Shown piece after piece: positions 1 through 8,261 of a stretch of 64,000 bases of DNA (position 1 is the stretch's first letter; each line of letters starts with the position of its first letter). This DNA is from CALXOJ01 sp034120015 (lineage in GTDB: Bacteria; Spirochaetota; Spirochaetia; JAFGXN01). The translations under genes were made by a program, and so were the position numbers. Location of the stretch: NCBI GenBank assembly GCA_034120015.1, contig JAXEIF010000024.1:11190-75189 (forward strand), read 5' to 3'. The notes under the pieces are model-generated. The model worked only from the letters and a program-made list of their open reading frames with translations, ran no database searches and was not told where the DNA came from.

Positions 1-239
1 CGGTAAACAAAAAAACAGAGCGCAACGGCTCCCAGCGAGAGGTAAAAAAAATACGGTTCGAGAGAACCGTTTGCCGCACCGATAACCGCAATAGCGGGAA
101 CCGCTCCCAACATCAGGATATACAGAACGGCAAAACGTTTTCTTTTTCCCGTATCCATGTGACGGCGCTGCGCAAAATTAATTCCCAAAAGAACAATCAG
201 CAGCGCCGTGAAAACATATTGAAGAATTTCAAAAATCAT
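1..239 (-). CDS. Partial small integral membrane protein
   Basis: The reading frame starts at an ATG at 239 and runs off the left edge, leaving 80 visible residues. The product is strongly hydrophobic: residues 3-20 form one membrane helix (FEILQYVFTALLIVLLG), followed by a basic loop (QRRHMDTGKRKR) that probably faces the cytoplasm, then two further hydrophobic stretches at about 35-52 and 60-79. The start codon overlaps the TGA of the upstream P-loop ATPase gene (ATGA arrangement), so the two are translationally coupled and probably act together. I do not recognise the family. The C-terminus is unseen. Confidence 0.75.
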   Translation of the reverse strand, partial: MIFEILQYVFTALLIVLLGINFAQRRHMDTGKRKRFAVLYILMLGAVPAIAVIGAANGSLEPYFFYLSLGAVALCFFVY

Positions 240-928
240 TTATTTTTTTTCAGCAGGAAAGTCGAGCGGTCGAGTTTTAACTGGGTATTCTGCAGTTGAA
301 CATCATCGCGGTCTTTGGCCACTTCGAGCTGAATGTGATCGTCTTTGTAACGGATATCGATTAAAATATCCATATCGTCGAGGAATTTTTTTACCGACGG
401 GGCGACGCCGTTTTCATCCCACTGTTTCACCGTCAAACTGAGCCAGATTTCCACGTTCAGTGCCTGCGCAAACCGGCGTAACGCATCAAAATCTTCTTTC
501 TTCAGCGTATCGACCACCAGTCCGTCGAAATAAAGAGCGTCCACATTGTAACGGGCATCCGAAATCAGCAGCTTCACTCTTTCCAGCGATTCTTCGATCG
601 TAACCTTGTCCGAATTGAAATTTAAAATAATACGGTTTTTGCAGATGTTATCGTAAACCGCCACCGGATTATCGACTTTTTTCGAAGCGCTCAATTCCAT
701 AAACAGGTTCTGATACCAGCCGAGGATGTGATCCACTTTATCGGAAAAGGAAACATGAACGATGTGCTTATCCTGAAGCATCTTGTCCAACCCCAGCTGT
801 ACCAGGAATGCGGTTTTTCCGACACCTTCTTTCGAGGTCACCACACCGATGTTTCCCGCACCCAGACCGCCGCTGACCGATTTTTCGAAAATACGGATAG
901 GACTTCTTTCAATCAGTTCATTTATCAT
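236..928 (-). CDS. P-loop ATPase of the RecA/KaiC-like class, function unknown
   Basis: 230 residues. A Walker A motif is visible at about residues 29-38 (TSKEGVGKTAFL), preceded by a hydrophobic strand (NIGVV). A Walker B-like strand ending in Asp occurs near residue 134 (VDALYFDGLVVD). The layout matches the RecA/DnaB/KaiC ATPase core without recombinase-specific extensions. The start at 928 is supported by an AAAAGGAG site seven bases upstream. A perfect 16-bp palindrome (941-956) lies just upstream of the RBS and may be an operator. The gene is followed by, and overlaps, a small membrane protein gene. The P-loop assignment is firm. Cellular role cannot be deduced. Confidence 0.8.
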   Translation of the reverse strand: MINELIERSPIRIFEKSVSGGLGAGNIGVVTSKEGVGKTAFLVQLGLDKMLQDKHIVHVSFSDKVDHILGWYQNLFMELSASKKVDNPVAVYDNICKNRIILNFNSDKVTIEESLERVKLLISDARYNVDALYFDGLVVDTLKKEDFDALRRFAQALNVEIWLSLTVKQWDENGVAPSVKKFLDDMDILIDIRYKDDHIQLEVAKDRDDVQLQNTQLKLDRSTFLLKKNK

Positions 929-940
929 AGCTACTCCTTT

Positions 941-956
941 TGACGCGTCCGCGTCA
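941..956. promoter_or_regulatory. Palindromic operator candidate upstream of the P-loop ATPase gene
   Basis: TGACGCGTCCGCGTCA is a perfect inverted repeat with 7-bp arms and a 2-bp centre. It ends only 13 bases before the ATPase start codon and just upstream of its Shine-Dalgarno site, where a bound repressor would block transcription. No regulator gene lies beside it. Confidence 0.4.
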
Positions 957-1015
957 CTGTATTAATTTAACCCGAACCCCCCAATTCGTCAAGCAAAAAA
1001 TTCCCGCCGAAAAAA

Positions 1016-1039
1016 AAGCCGGAGCATCGGCCCCGGCTT
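1016..1039 (-). terminator. Rho-independent terminator of the BI-1 gene
   Basis: On the minus strand a GC-rich hairpin (AAGCCGG / CCGGCTT arms) follows the BI-1 stop codon by about 12 bases and runs into a run of eight T residues. Confidence 0.8.
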
Positions 1040-1050
1040 GCGTATCCCGT

Positions 1051-1749
1051 TCAGTCTCTGTTTCCGAAGAGACGAAGCAGATAAATGAAGATATTGACAA
1101 AATCGAGATAGAGACTCAATGCTCCGATGATGGCCAGTTTTTTGTAGGTTTCGTTTTCCTCCGCACGCTCGCCGATCTGATTCAGTTTCTGCGTATCGAA
1201 AGCGGTTAATCCGGCAAAGATAGCGACACCGGCCAGCGAAATCCACCAGTCCATTGCGGTCGATCCCATAAACAAATTGATAACTGTCGCAACGATTAAT
1301 CCGATCAGTGCCATAAACAGAACACGGCCGAGCGTCGACAAATCTCTTTTGGTAATCATTCCGTAAAGGCTCATGGCCAGAAACATTCCGGAAGCCGTAA
1401 AAAACGCTTTGGCAACGGTTGCCTGCGCATAAACCAGCAGCAGCGGCGCCAGTGTTACGCCGTTCAAAACCGCATAGACCAAAAAGATGGCGGCGGCCGC
1501 ACCCGCACTCAAGCGGTTAATAGCCAGCGACAAAACAAAAACCAGTACCAGTTCGGCAATCAGCAACCCGAAAAAGAGACCGCTGTTTGCAATCAACGCC
1601 GGCGACGAGGCCACAGCCACCGATGTGACGGCACTGATCACCAAAGCCAGGAACATCCACAGATACACACCGGTCATAAATTTCCGGCGGACATCACTTT
1701 TTTCTTCTGTCTGCGCACCGAAGTGCTTTTCGTTTGTTAAATCATTCAT
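1051..1749 (-). CDS. Bax inhibitor-1 (BI-1/YccA) family membrane protein
   Basis: About 232 residues from the ATG at 1749. There are seven hydrophobic helices in the BI-1/TMBIM pattern, starting after a hydrophilic N-terminus (MNDLTNEKHFGAQTEEKSD). Family members are pH-sensitive calcium-leak or stress-related membrane proteins, such as YccA, which modulates FtsH in E. coli. The C-terminal region carries the typical FDTQKLNQIGE and ALSLYLDFVNIFIYLL segments. A TTG seven codons upstream is in frame, but the -10 element overlaps those codons, so the ATG at 1749 is the real start and the mRNA appears leaderless. The gene is monocistronic, with its own terminator, and divergent from the trpB-like gene. 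Confidence 0.9.
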   Translation of the reverse strand: MNDLTNEKHFGAQTEEKSDVRRKFMTGVYLWMFLALVISAVTSVAVASSPALIANSGLFFGLLIAELVLVFVLSLAINRLSAGAAAAIFLVYAVLNGVTLAPLLLVYAQATVAKAFFTASGMFLAMSLYGMITKRDLSTLGRVLFMALIGLIVATVINLFMGSTAMDWWISLAGVAIFAGLTAFDTQKLNQIGERAEENETYKKLAIIGALSLYLDFVNIFIYLLRLFGNRD

Positions 1750-1755
1750 GCAAAA

Positions 1756-1784
1756 AGTATAATAAGACAATCTGAAGATGTCAA
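1756..1784 (-). promoter_or_regulatory. Sigma-70 promoter giving a leaderless BI-1 mRNA
   Basis: A consensus TTGACA (1779-1784), a 17-bp spacer and TATACT (1756-1761) lie so close to the gene that the expected start point (about 7 bases downstream) falls at the ATG at 1749. No Shine-Dalgarno sequence fits between them. Confidence 0.75.
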
Positions 1785-1819
1785 GTGCGGAAATTTTTTA
1801 AATTTTTTTGAAAAAAGAC

Positions 1820-1866
1820 TTGTTTCTACAAACAGAAACATATATAATGTTTCTATCAATAGAAAC
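1820..1866 (+). promoter_or_regulatory. trpB-like promoter with two GTTTCT-N6-AGAAAC operators
   Basis: The promoter is TTGTTT (1820-1825), a 17-bp spacer and TATAAT (1843-1848). Two 18-bp palindromes of identical architecture, GTTTCT-N6-AGAAAC, lie at 1822-1839 (covering -35 and spacer) and 1849-1866 (from the end of the -10 across the start point). Their centres are 27 bp apart. This is a textbook layout for a dimeric repressor binding two sites. No regulator is encoded next to it and I do not recognise the box. Confidence 0.7.
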
Positions 1867-1884
1867 ACAGCAAGGAGGAAAGCC

Positions 1885-3270
1885 ATGGTTTCGAAACAAA
1901 TTCCGTACAAGATTTATCTTCATGAAGAAGAGATGCCGAAGGCGTGGTATAACCTGCGCGCCGATATGAAAAACAAGCCGGCACCGCTGCTGAATCCGGC
2001 CACACAAAAGCCGATCACATTCGATGAATTACGCGCCGTTTTTTGCGACGAACTGGTCCGTCAGGAACTGAACGAAACGGATCGGGAAATTCCGATTCCG
2101 CAGGAGATTCGCGATTTCTATAAAATGTACCGGCCGTCGCCTCTGGTGCGCGCTTACTGCCTCGAAAAAAAGCTGGGTACGCCGGCCAAAATCTACTATA
2201 AATTCGAGGGCAACAACACCAGCGGCAGCCACAAACTCAATTCGGCAATTGCCCAGGCCTATTACGCCAAAGAACAGGGACTGAAAGGTGTCACGACCGA
2301 AACGGGCGCCGGCCAGTGGGGAACGGCGCTGTCGATGGCGTGTGCCTACCTCGGTCTCGACTGCCGCGTCTACATGGTCAAATGTTCCTACGAGCAGAAG
2401 CCGTTCCGCCGCGAGGTGATGCGCACATACGGGGCACAGGTCACACCGTCGCCGTCGGATACCACCGAAGTCGGCCGCAAAATCCTGGCCGAATTTCCCG
2501 GCACCACCGGCAGTCTCGGCTGCGCCATTTCCGAAGCGGTTGAAGCGGCCGTGACCCATGAAGGCTACCGCTACGTTTTGGGAAGCGTGCTGTCTCAGGT
2601 GATGCTGCACCAGTCGGTCATCGGTCTGGAAAGCAAAATTGCCATGGACAAATACGGCATTGCCCCCGATATCGTTATCGGCTGTGCCGGCGGCGGTTCC
2701 AACCTCGGCGGTCTGATTGCCCCGTTTATGGGTGAAAAACTGCAGGGGAAAAACGACATCCGTTTCATCGCCGTCGAACCGGCCTCGTGTCCGAGCCTGA
2801 CCCGCGGTGTCTTTGCTTACGACTACTGCGATACCGGCAAAGTGTGTCCTCTGGCCAAAATGTACACGCTGGGTTCGGGCTTTATGCCGGCTGCCAACCA
2901 TGCCGGCGGTCTGCGCTACCACGGCATGAGCTCCATTCTGTCGCAGCTTTACCACGACGGTTATATGGAAGCCCGCACGGTGAAACAGACGGAAGTTTTC
3001 GAAGCGGCGGAAATGTTTGCCCGCGTCGAAGGAATTCTGCCGGCTCCCGAAAGCAGTCACGCCATTAAAGCAGCCGTCGACGAGGCTCTGGCCTGCAAAG
3101 AAAGCGGTGAAGATAAAACGATTCTGTTTGGTTTAACCGGAACCGGTTACTTCGATATGAAAGCCTACGAAGCGTTTAACAACGGCACCATGAGCGACTA
3201 TGTCCCGACCGATGCGGATCTCAAGCATGGTTTCGACGGAATTCCCCGTTTCCCCGGCAACGAATTCTGA
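1885..3270 (+). CDS. trpB: Tryptophan synthase beta chain, TrpB2 type
   Basis: 461 residues, longer than the roughly 400-residue TrpB1 enzymes that pair with TrpA. The extended N-terminus and C-terminus fit the TrpB2 branch. The PLP lysine lies in the GSHKLNSA motif near residue 116, followed by a glycine-rich phosphate loop (GCAGGGSN) and a TETGAGQWG segment near residue 137. The enzyme condenses L-serine with indole to give L-tryptophan in the cytoplasm. No trpA or other trp gene is nearby, so it may salvage free indole. Translation starts at an ATG with a strong AAGGAGG site. Transcription is controlled by a promoter overlapped by two palindromic operators, and a terminator follows at 3303. 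Confidence 0.93.
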   Translation: MVSKQIPYKIYLHEEEMPKAWYNLRADMKNKPAPLLNPATQKPITFDELRAVFCDELVRQELNETDREIPIPQEIRDFYKMYRPSPLVRAYCLEKKLGTPAKIYYKFEGNNTSGSHKLNSAIAQAYYAKEQGLKGVTTETGAGQWGTALSMACAYLGLDCRVYMVKCSYEQKPFRREVMRTYGAQVTPSPSDTTEVGRKILAEFPGTTGSLGCAISEAVEAAVTHEGYRYVLGSVLSQVMLHQSVIGLESKIAMDKYGIAPDIVIGCAGGGSNLGGLIAPFMGEKLQGKNDIRFIAVEPASCPSLTRGVFAYDYCDTGKVCPLAKMYTLGSGFMPAANHAGGLRYHGMSSILSQLYHDGYMEARTVKQTEVFEAAEMFARVEGILPAPESSHAIKAAVDEALACKESGEDKTILFGLTGTGYFDMKAYEAFNNGTMSDYVPTDADLKHGFDGIPRFPGNEF

Positions 3271-3302
3271 TTTGCGGAAAAACCGATGATTTGAAAAACA
3301 GG

Positions 3303-3328
3303 CTCCGGCGTTCTGCCGGAGTTTTTTT
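3303..3328 (+). terminator. Terminator of the trpB-like gene
   Basis: CTCCGGC-GTTCT-GCCGGAG hairpin (3303-3321) followed by seven T residues, starting 33 bases after the stop codon. Confidence 0.85.
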
Positions 3329-4046
3329 ATGAATTCTTTTGCGGTGACGGTTTTGTCCCGAAAGCCGGCAGCCGTTCCGCTCCTTTTTTCAATGCCCATC
3401 CGAGAACGGCAAAAAGAATCATCATGCAGAGCGAATCGGCAAAAAAACGGAACGGACTTTCGCCGAAGTCCATGAATTTAAACTCCGACAGCAGAAACAG
3501 GTCGCTGTAAAGCCGGCGGAGGATAAAGGCGGCCGCCCCGTAAACGGCCGCCGCCCCGACAAGCAGCCGACCGGCAACGCCGGCGGCCGCGGCTGTGCGC
3601 CGGCCGCAGCGCCGCAGGCAAAGCCGGCCGATGCCGGTCAGCATCCCGGCATGAAAACCGGTGTGAAGGCTCATCAGCACAAACGACCACGCCGCCGCTG
3701 CCATGTGGACTTTTCTGCCGACAGCCGCCCCCGGCAGCGACCATCCCTGCGGAACCGTATCGCGGGCAATGACAAGCGCACTGCCGGCATCCGCCGCAAT
3801 GCAGACCCACAAAAGAGCAATCACAACCGTTCTCACAATCGGATAAGCCCCCCGGCCGCGCAGCAGAAACCGGTACTGCCGGGCATTCAGTCCGTTGTGA
3901 ATCAGAAACAGAACAAAAAACAGAATTCCGAGAATCTCGTGCGCCCGGTTTCCGAAAAGATGATAACCGCTCAAACAGTGCAGAACGGTGATCATCGCCA
4001 AATCGACTGCCATTTTCAGGATAAAAATCATCTTTGCGGTATTCAC
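3327..4046 (-). CDS. DUF4405-type cytochrome-b-like membrane protein
   Basis: About 239 residues with five or six hydrophobic helices. Histidines sit inside or next to helices (VLHCLSGYH, FLIHNGLNARQYRF, VHMAAAAWSFVLMSLHTGFH), a pattern seen in DUF4405 proteins, which resemble di-heme cytochrome b subunits. I chose the GTG at 4046 as the start because GAGGA lies nine bases before it. An in-frame TTG at 4070 would overlap the upstream gene. The upstream exported flavodoxin gene ends 13 bases before this start, so they form an operon, which suggests electron transfer across the membrane to the exported flavodoxin. Heme binding is inferred only from the His placement. Confidence 0.7.
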   Translation of the reverse strand: MNTAKMIFILKMAVDLAMITVLHCLSGYHLFGNRAHEILGILFFVLFLIHNGLNARQYRFLLRGRGAYPIVRTVVIALLWVCIAADAGSALVIARDTVPQGWSLPGAAVGRKVHMAAAAWSFVLMSLHTGFHAGMLTGIGRLCLRRCGRRTAAAAGVAGRLLVGAAAVYGAAAFILRRLYSDLFLLSEFKFMDFGESPFRFFADSLCMMILFAVLGWALKKGAERLPAFGTKPSPQKNS

Positions 4047-4059
4047 GATTTTCCGTCCT

Positions 4060-4626
4060 CTATTCGCCAAAGCCCAAACCCGACAGCCATTTTGTTATCT
4101 GACGGCGGCTGTTTTCACCGGCACGGTAACCGGCAATACAGAGCCCGTCCTTAAACGTTGCGGTTATTTTTGCCCGCAGGTTCCGGTCGCTCAGCCCGCT
4201 GCCCCCGGAGGTGGCAAACGGAATGACGGTTTTGCCGCTCAAATCAAACGATTCCAAAAACGTGTACACCGCCATCGGAGCGTCGTACCACCAGACGGGA
4301 TAGCCGACAAAAACCGTATCGTAGCGGTCCATTTGTGCCTGCGTCACGGTTGTTTTCAGCTGCGGACGGGCATTTTTCCGCACCTCTTCTTTGGCCAGCT
4401 GAACGGTTTGATTGTAAGACGCGGGATAAGCCTCTGCCGGTTCGATGCGGAACAGATCCGCCCCGACGGCCGATGCAATCTCTTCGGCCATCTGTTTCGT
4501 ATTCTGCGCGGAAGACCACGAGAAATAGACGACCAGAATTCTGTTGTCTTTTTTTCCGTCGGACGCAAATGCGGAGATTCCCGCCGCGCCCATCATCAGC
4601 AGTGAAAGCAGTTGTTTCATATTCAT
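4060..4626 (-). CDS. Exported flavodoxin
   Basis: 188 residues. The N-terminus is a signal peptide (MNMKQLLSLLMMGAAGISAFA) with a likely cleavage after AFA. The mature part starts with the flavodoxin strand and FMN phosphate loop (ILVVYFSWSSAQNTKQMAE), and later has the isoalloxazine-binding segments (GYPVWWYDAPMAVYTFLE) and PFATSGGSGLSD. Flavodoxins are normally cytoplasmic electron carriers. An exported form would carry electrons outside the inner membrane, which fits the cytochrome-b-like protein encoded immediately downstream. The ATG start has a perfect GGAGG site five bases upstream. An alternative ATG two codons later is less well placed. Confidence 0.85.
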   Translation of the reverse strand: MNMKQLLSLLMMGAAGISAFASDGKKDNRILVVYFSWSSAQNTKQMAEEIASAVGADLFRIEPAEAYPASYNQTVQLAKEEVRKNARPQLKTTVTQAQMDRYDTVFVGYPVWWYDAPMAVYTFLESFDLSGKTVIPFATSGGSGLSDRNLRAKITATFKDGLCIAGYRAGENSRRQITKWLSGLGFGE

Positions 4627-4789
4627 TTTTTCCTCCGAAAAAGATTTTATCCGCTTCCGCAGCGGATAGTGTTATCTTAACCGATTCGCGGAAAAATGTA
4701 AAATATTTCGTCGTTATCGTTTTTTATGCCTGTAAGGCATGGATAATTTTATTTAGTCCTCTACAAGTTATGTAAGTTAACAGAAATAT

Positions 4790-5197
4790 TTATAACATAG
4801 CAGAAATTGTATCAAGAATTCCCAAATCAGCCGGAAGCCATTTTACTGTTTTTAAATTTTTAGCATCAAGCCATGTTGCATTTTCGTGTTCCAAAAGAGA
4901 AAATTCTTTTTCTCCCGAAATTAAGGTGCAGTAAAAACAATCCATAGAAAGATGAAAAGTTGGGTAATCGTACTCAATTGTACCGATACAATCTCCGACG
5001 AGAATTGCTGTATCAAGTTCTTCCTTAATTTCCCGGGTAAGAGCTTGTTGAGGGGTTTCTCCTTCCTCGATTTTTCCACCAGGGAATTCCCACCAGTCCT
5101 TAAATTCTCCGTAGCCTCTTTGGGTGGCTAAGATTTCTTTTGTGCCTGATTCTGATGTGCGGAAAATAACCGCAGCTACAACCTTTATTGTTTTCAT
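4790..5197 (-). CDS. NUDIX hydrolase, MutT-like (8-oxo-dGTP diphosphatase)
   Basis: 135 residues. The NUDIX box is intact at about residues 40-62: GGKIEEGETPQ followed by REIKEEL, with the catalytic glutamates in place. The family hydrolyses nucleoside diphosphates linked to another moiety X. The closest resemblance is to MutT, which cleaves 8-oxo-dGTP. It lies 17 bases downstream of the PLD-helicase-DUF3427 gene on the same strand, so the two form an operon. Base composition is AT-rich compared with the flanking genes, suggesting transfer together with its partner. Exact substrate is not determined by the sequence. Confidence 0.88.
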   Translation of the reverse strand: MKTIKVVAAVIFRTSESGTKEILATQRGYGEFKDWWEFPGGKIEEGETPQQALTREIKEELDTAILVGDCIGTIEYDYPTFHLSMDCFYCTLISGEKEFSLLEHENATWLDAKNLKTVKWLPADLGILDTISAML

Positions 5198-5214
5198 AGT
5201 AAAACTCCTGTTTG

Positions 5215-8166
5215 TTATTCAACTTGAGTTATATCTGATTTTGTCACAAAATCAGCATATATCTGATCCGGTATTTGTTGAATGGCAAAATCCATAGAAA
5301 CTGGATTTACAAGTTTTTTAGGAACAGTGTCTTTAAAAACGACTCCGTCTCCAATATAAATATAATCTTGAGGAATCCCTTCAACTTTCTTAAATTTTCT
5401 GATAAAGAAATGGATTTTTATTCCCTTTTCAAAGTGATTGATAATATTACTCATTACTCCATGTTCTTGATTCCATTTATCTGGCCCTGTCCAGTGTAAA
5501 CAGTTTGAAGTAATAAATCTATCATCGTAATTAAATTCAGCTTTTTTTAAATCTTCCTTATACAAATCAATAAAAATGAAATAGTCGGAAGATATATTAT
5601 GAATTACCCCAATTCCTCTACTGTAACTTTTTTCATAATTACTCAGAATAGCAAGAGTACGCATTGAATATTTTTGGTATGGTTTTAGAAATGGAAATCC
5701 ATAAAAATTTCTTCCAAATTCATCGTCATACCTTAGAATTGCGTATTCAGAATAATCCAGTAGCCATTTTTTATATGCAAGAGAGAGGTTCTCTTGAGTT
5801 TTGAATAAATTCTTTACATTCTCATTTAGCGAAATTAAATCAGCTGAAAAATTGAATCTTATACTGTCGTAATGTTTGTTTTCATTGCTATCCCAGAATT
5901 CTCCTGAAAGAACTCGACAAGCATGTCGTAAATTTTGAATATTTTCATAGTCTACATATTTTTTCATTAAGTTTTCTAATTCAGAGACTGATATTTGTGA
6001 ACTGGGATTTTTAAACAGGAAATCAAGAATACACCATTCTTCAATTCTTTTTGCAGGGAGCAGCGTCTCTAAAAAACTTATTAAACTGATAAACGTATTA
6101 TTTTTATGTAATATATTGAGAGTTGTAGATTCTTCTGAATTTAATTCATTTTCAGCTGAAATAACAAATTCTAAATAAGAATGGTATAAAAGAGAGCCCT
6201 TTTTTATTTTACTAAACAGACAAGGATCCAAGTCAGAACCTCTTTTTATATAATCCGTTAGCAACGGAACCTTATTTCCGTTGTCTTTTCTAAATACGAA
6301 ATAGGCTCTTTTTTGATTTGAATCTGACATAAATTTTTCTTGATCAATTTGTTTTAATATCTGTTCTTTTACAATTTTATCAAAATGTATAAAGGTGTCT
6401 CCTGGAATATCATTAAAATCTGAAGAAACTTCTCTTAACCTTGTTTTTTTGTCTGGATTAGGTTCTTTAGAAAATACACTGCTTATAAGAAATGAGCGCT
6501 GATAATTTCCTATAAAATCTAAAACTGTTAAGAATTCTTTGCCTTTAATTTTTCTGAGGCCCCTACCAAGCTGTTGAGTAAAAACAATAGATGATTGAGT
6601 GGGACGAAGCATCAAAATCAAATTGATATTTTGAACATCGATTCCTTCATTAAAAATATCTCGAGAAAAAATATATTGAAGTTGTGTATTGTCATTTTCT
6701 AAATCTTGTAAATATTTTTGTCGTTGCGTAACTGAGTTTTTTCCAGAAAGAGCAATCGCTGTACCGGCTCCCAAAAGAGAATTAAAAGAATTAGCCATAA
6801 ATTCTGCATGCTCAACTGTTGCGCAGAAACCCAGACATTTTGTTTTATCTCCGTCATGACGATAAAATCTAATTTTTTCCAAAACATAATCAACGCGCTT
6901 TGACTTCATCAACAGAGCGGAAACTTCATTTAAATAGTCTTCGCCGTCTTCTGGCGTATGTTTTAATGTTGAATAATCGATACCATCAACATCTTTTATT
7001 CCAAAATAGTGGAAAGGACAAACTAAATCTTTTTGAAGGGAATCTCTTAGTCGAATATTTATAGCCCGATTAAAATCAAATATTTTGAAAATATCTTGTT
7101 CATCTGTTCTTTCAGGTGTAGCTGTAAGACCAAGGAGAAACTGCGGTTTAAAATATGAAATTATTTTCGAATACGAAGAATCTGCTGCATGATGAGCCTC
7201 ATCAATGATGATGTATTCGAAACTATCTGGTTTAAATTCATTTAAATGTAGAGCAAGCATACTTTCTGTTGAAAACAGATATTTACAATATGCCGTTTCT
7301 ACTTTTCCATCGTATATGGCTGAAGAATAATTGGAAATATTTTTTGAAAGAATTTTATCAAAAGACTCCTTCGCTTTTAGCAGTATATCTCCACGGTGAA
7401 CAACAAACAGCAATCTTTGAGGATTAACTTGCATAGCATCAAAAACAGACATATACGTTTTTCCTGTTCCTGTAGCTGCTATAGCAAGAGCTTTTGTCTC
7501 TTTCATTTTGCGCAATTTATCAAGTTTTACGATAGCCTCTTGCTGCATTTCATTTGGGCGAATAATTTCTTCTTCATAACTAAAAATTTCTTTGTTGCTT
7601 TTTTCGAGTTTTTTTACTTTTGATAGATAATCTCGGTAAGAAATTAAAAATTCATTTGAAAATTCTTTTGCATACGGACTTTTCCAAAGTGCGTTAAATT
7701 CTTCAAGTATTGATTTCGAAACAATTCCTGGTTCTCTATTTTCTAACAAAGGCTCACTATTTAGGATATTCCATTCAACATTCTTTTTGAATGCTGCTCC
7801 GGAAATATTTGAAGAACCAATAATTATTGTCCATTTTTCATTGTCTGTTTCTTTGTTTAAAAACAAGTATCCTTTTGCGTGAAATCCTTTTTCGATTGAA
7901 TGTGTATAAATTTTTAATTCTATATTTTTGAAAATACTGAGCATTTCTAGGGCATCTGGTTGAGTTACATGCATGTACGTAGAAGTTAATATCTGTCCTT
8001 TTATGCCTCTCAATTCTAAATCTTGAAGTAAATCAAGTAACAGTTGTGCGCCACTTACCCGTATGAAAGAAACACAAATTTTGAATTCCAAGCAAGAAAG
8101 TAAATTTTCTTTTATTGTATTAAAAAAGTTTTTTGTCTCTTGATTTGATATAAACTGATTTTCCAT
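5215..8166 (-). CDS. PLD-nuclease / DEAD-DEAH helicase / DUF3427 fusion protein
   Basis: 983 residues. An N-terminal phospholipase-D-like domain carries an HKD-type half site near residue 94 (FHAKGYLFL) and the companion GSSNISGAAF. A superfamily-2 helicase follows, with Walker A near residue 229 (AATGTGKTYMS), DEAH box near 321 (IIIDEAHHA), motif III (GLTATPERTD) and motif VI (QQLGRGLRK). The C-terminal third matches the DUF3427 region of such fusions. It should be an ATP-driven nucleic-acid translocase with a nuclease-like head. The gene is markedly AT-rich, is followed by a NUDIX gene 17 bases downstream, and is bordered upstream by a 15-bp-stem palindrome. Proteins of this build occur in defence and repair contexts. 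That role here is inference. Confidence 0.87.
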   Translation of the reverse strand: MENQFISNQETKNFFNTIKENLLSCLEFKICVSFIRVSGAQLLLDLLQDLELRGIKGQILTSTYMHVTQPDALEMLSIFKNIELKIYTHSIEKGFHAKGYLFLNKETDNEKWTIIIGSSNISGAAFKKNVEWNILNSEPLLENREPGIVSKSILEEFNALWKSPYAKEFSNEFLISYRDYLSKVKKLEKSNKEIFSYEEEIIRPNEMQQEAIVKLDKLRKMKETKALAIAATGTGKTYMSVFDAMQVNPQRLLFVVHRGDILLKAKESFDKILSKNISNYSSAIYDGKVETAYCKYLFSTESMLALHLNEFKPDSFEYIIIDEAHHAADSSYSKIISYFKPQFLLGLTATPERTDEQDIFKIFDFNRAINIRLRDSLQKDLVCPFHYFGIKDVDGIDYSTLKHTPEDGEDYLNEVSALLMKSKRVDYVLEKIRFYRHDGDKTKCLGFCATVEHAEFMANSFNSLLGAGTAIALSGKNSVTQRQKYLQDLENDNTQLQYIFSRDIFNEGIDVQNINLILMLRPTQSSIVFTQQLGRGLRKIKGKEFLTVLDFIGNYQRSFLISSVFSKEPNPDKKTRLREVSSDFNDIPGDTFIHFDKIVKEQILKQIDQEKFMSDSNQKRAYFVFRKDNGNKVPLLTDYIKRGSDLDPCLFSKIKKGSLLYHSYLEFVISAENELNSEESTTLNILHKNNTFISLISFLETLLPAKRIEEWCILDFLFKNPSSQISVSELENLMKKYVDYENIQNLRHACRVLSGEFWDSNENKHYDSIRFNFSADLISLNENVKNLFKTQENLSLAYKKWLLDYSEYAILRYDDEFGRNFYGFPFLKPYQKYSMRTLAILSNYEKSYSRGIGVIHNISSDYFIFIDLYKEDLKKAEFNYDDRFITSNCLHWTGPDKWNQEHGVMSNIINHFEKGIKIHFFIRKFKKVEGIPQDYIYIGDGVVFKDTVPKKLVNPVSMDFAIQQIPDQIYADFVTKSDITQVE

Positions 8167-8224
8167 TTTTATTCGTAAAAATTATTTTCTTTCTCTCCCC
8201 CGTTTTCCGTCTCAAACAGGGCAG

Positions 8225-8261
8225 TTTCAGAGTCACAAAGCACCCGTTTGTGACTCTGAAA
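8225..8261. repeat. Perfect 15-bp-stem palindrome at the edge of the AT-rich island
   Basis: Arms TTTCAGAGTCACAAA (8225-8239) and TTTGTGACTCTGAAA (8247-8261) enclose a 7-base loop. On the plus strand it is followed by AAATTTTTTT. A further direct copy of the half-motif GTCACAAA lies at 8275. No plus-strand gene ends here, so it is not an ordinary terminator. It could be an operator for the helicase gene, which starts 59 bases downstream on the minus strand, or an insertion-boundary structure. Confidence 0.6.

Noticed and set aside
2029..3060. Long minus-strand frame (343 codons) opposite the trpB-like gene
   Set aside because: Composition is that of a shadow of a well-conserved enzyme gene (His/Arg/Phe-rich, no motifs, no ribosome site).
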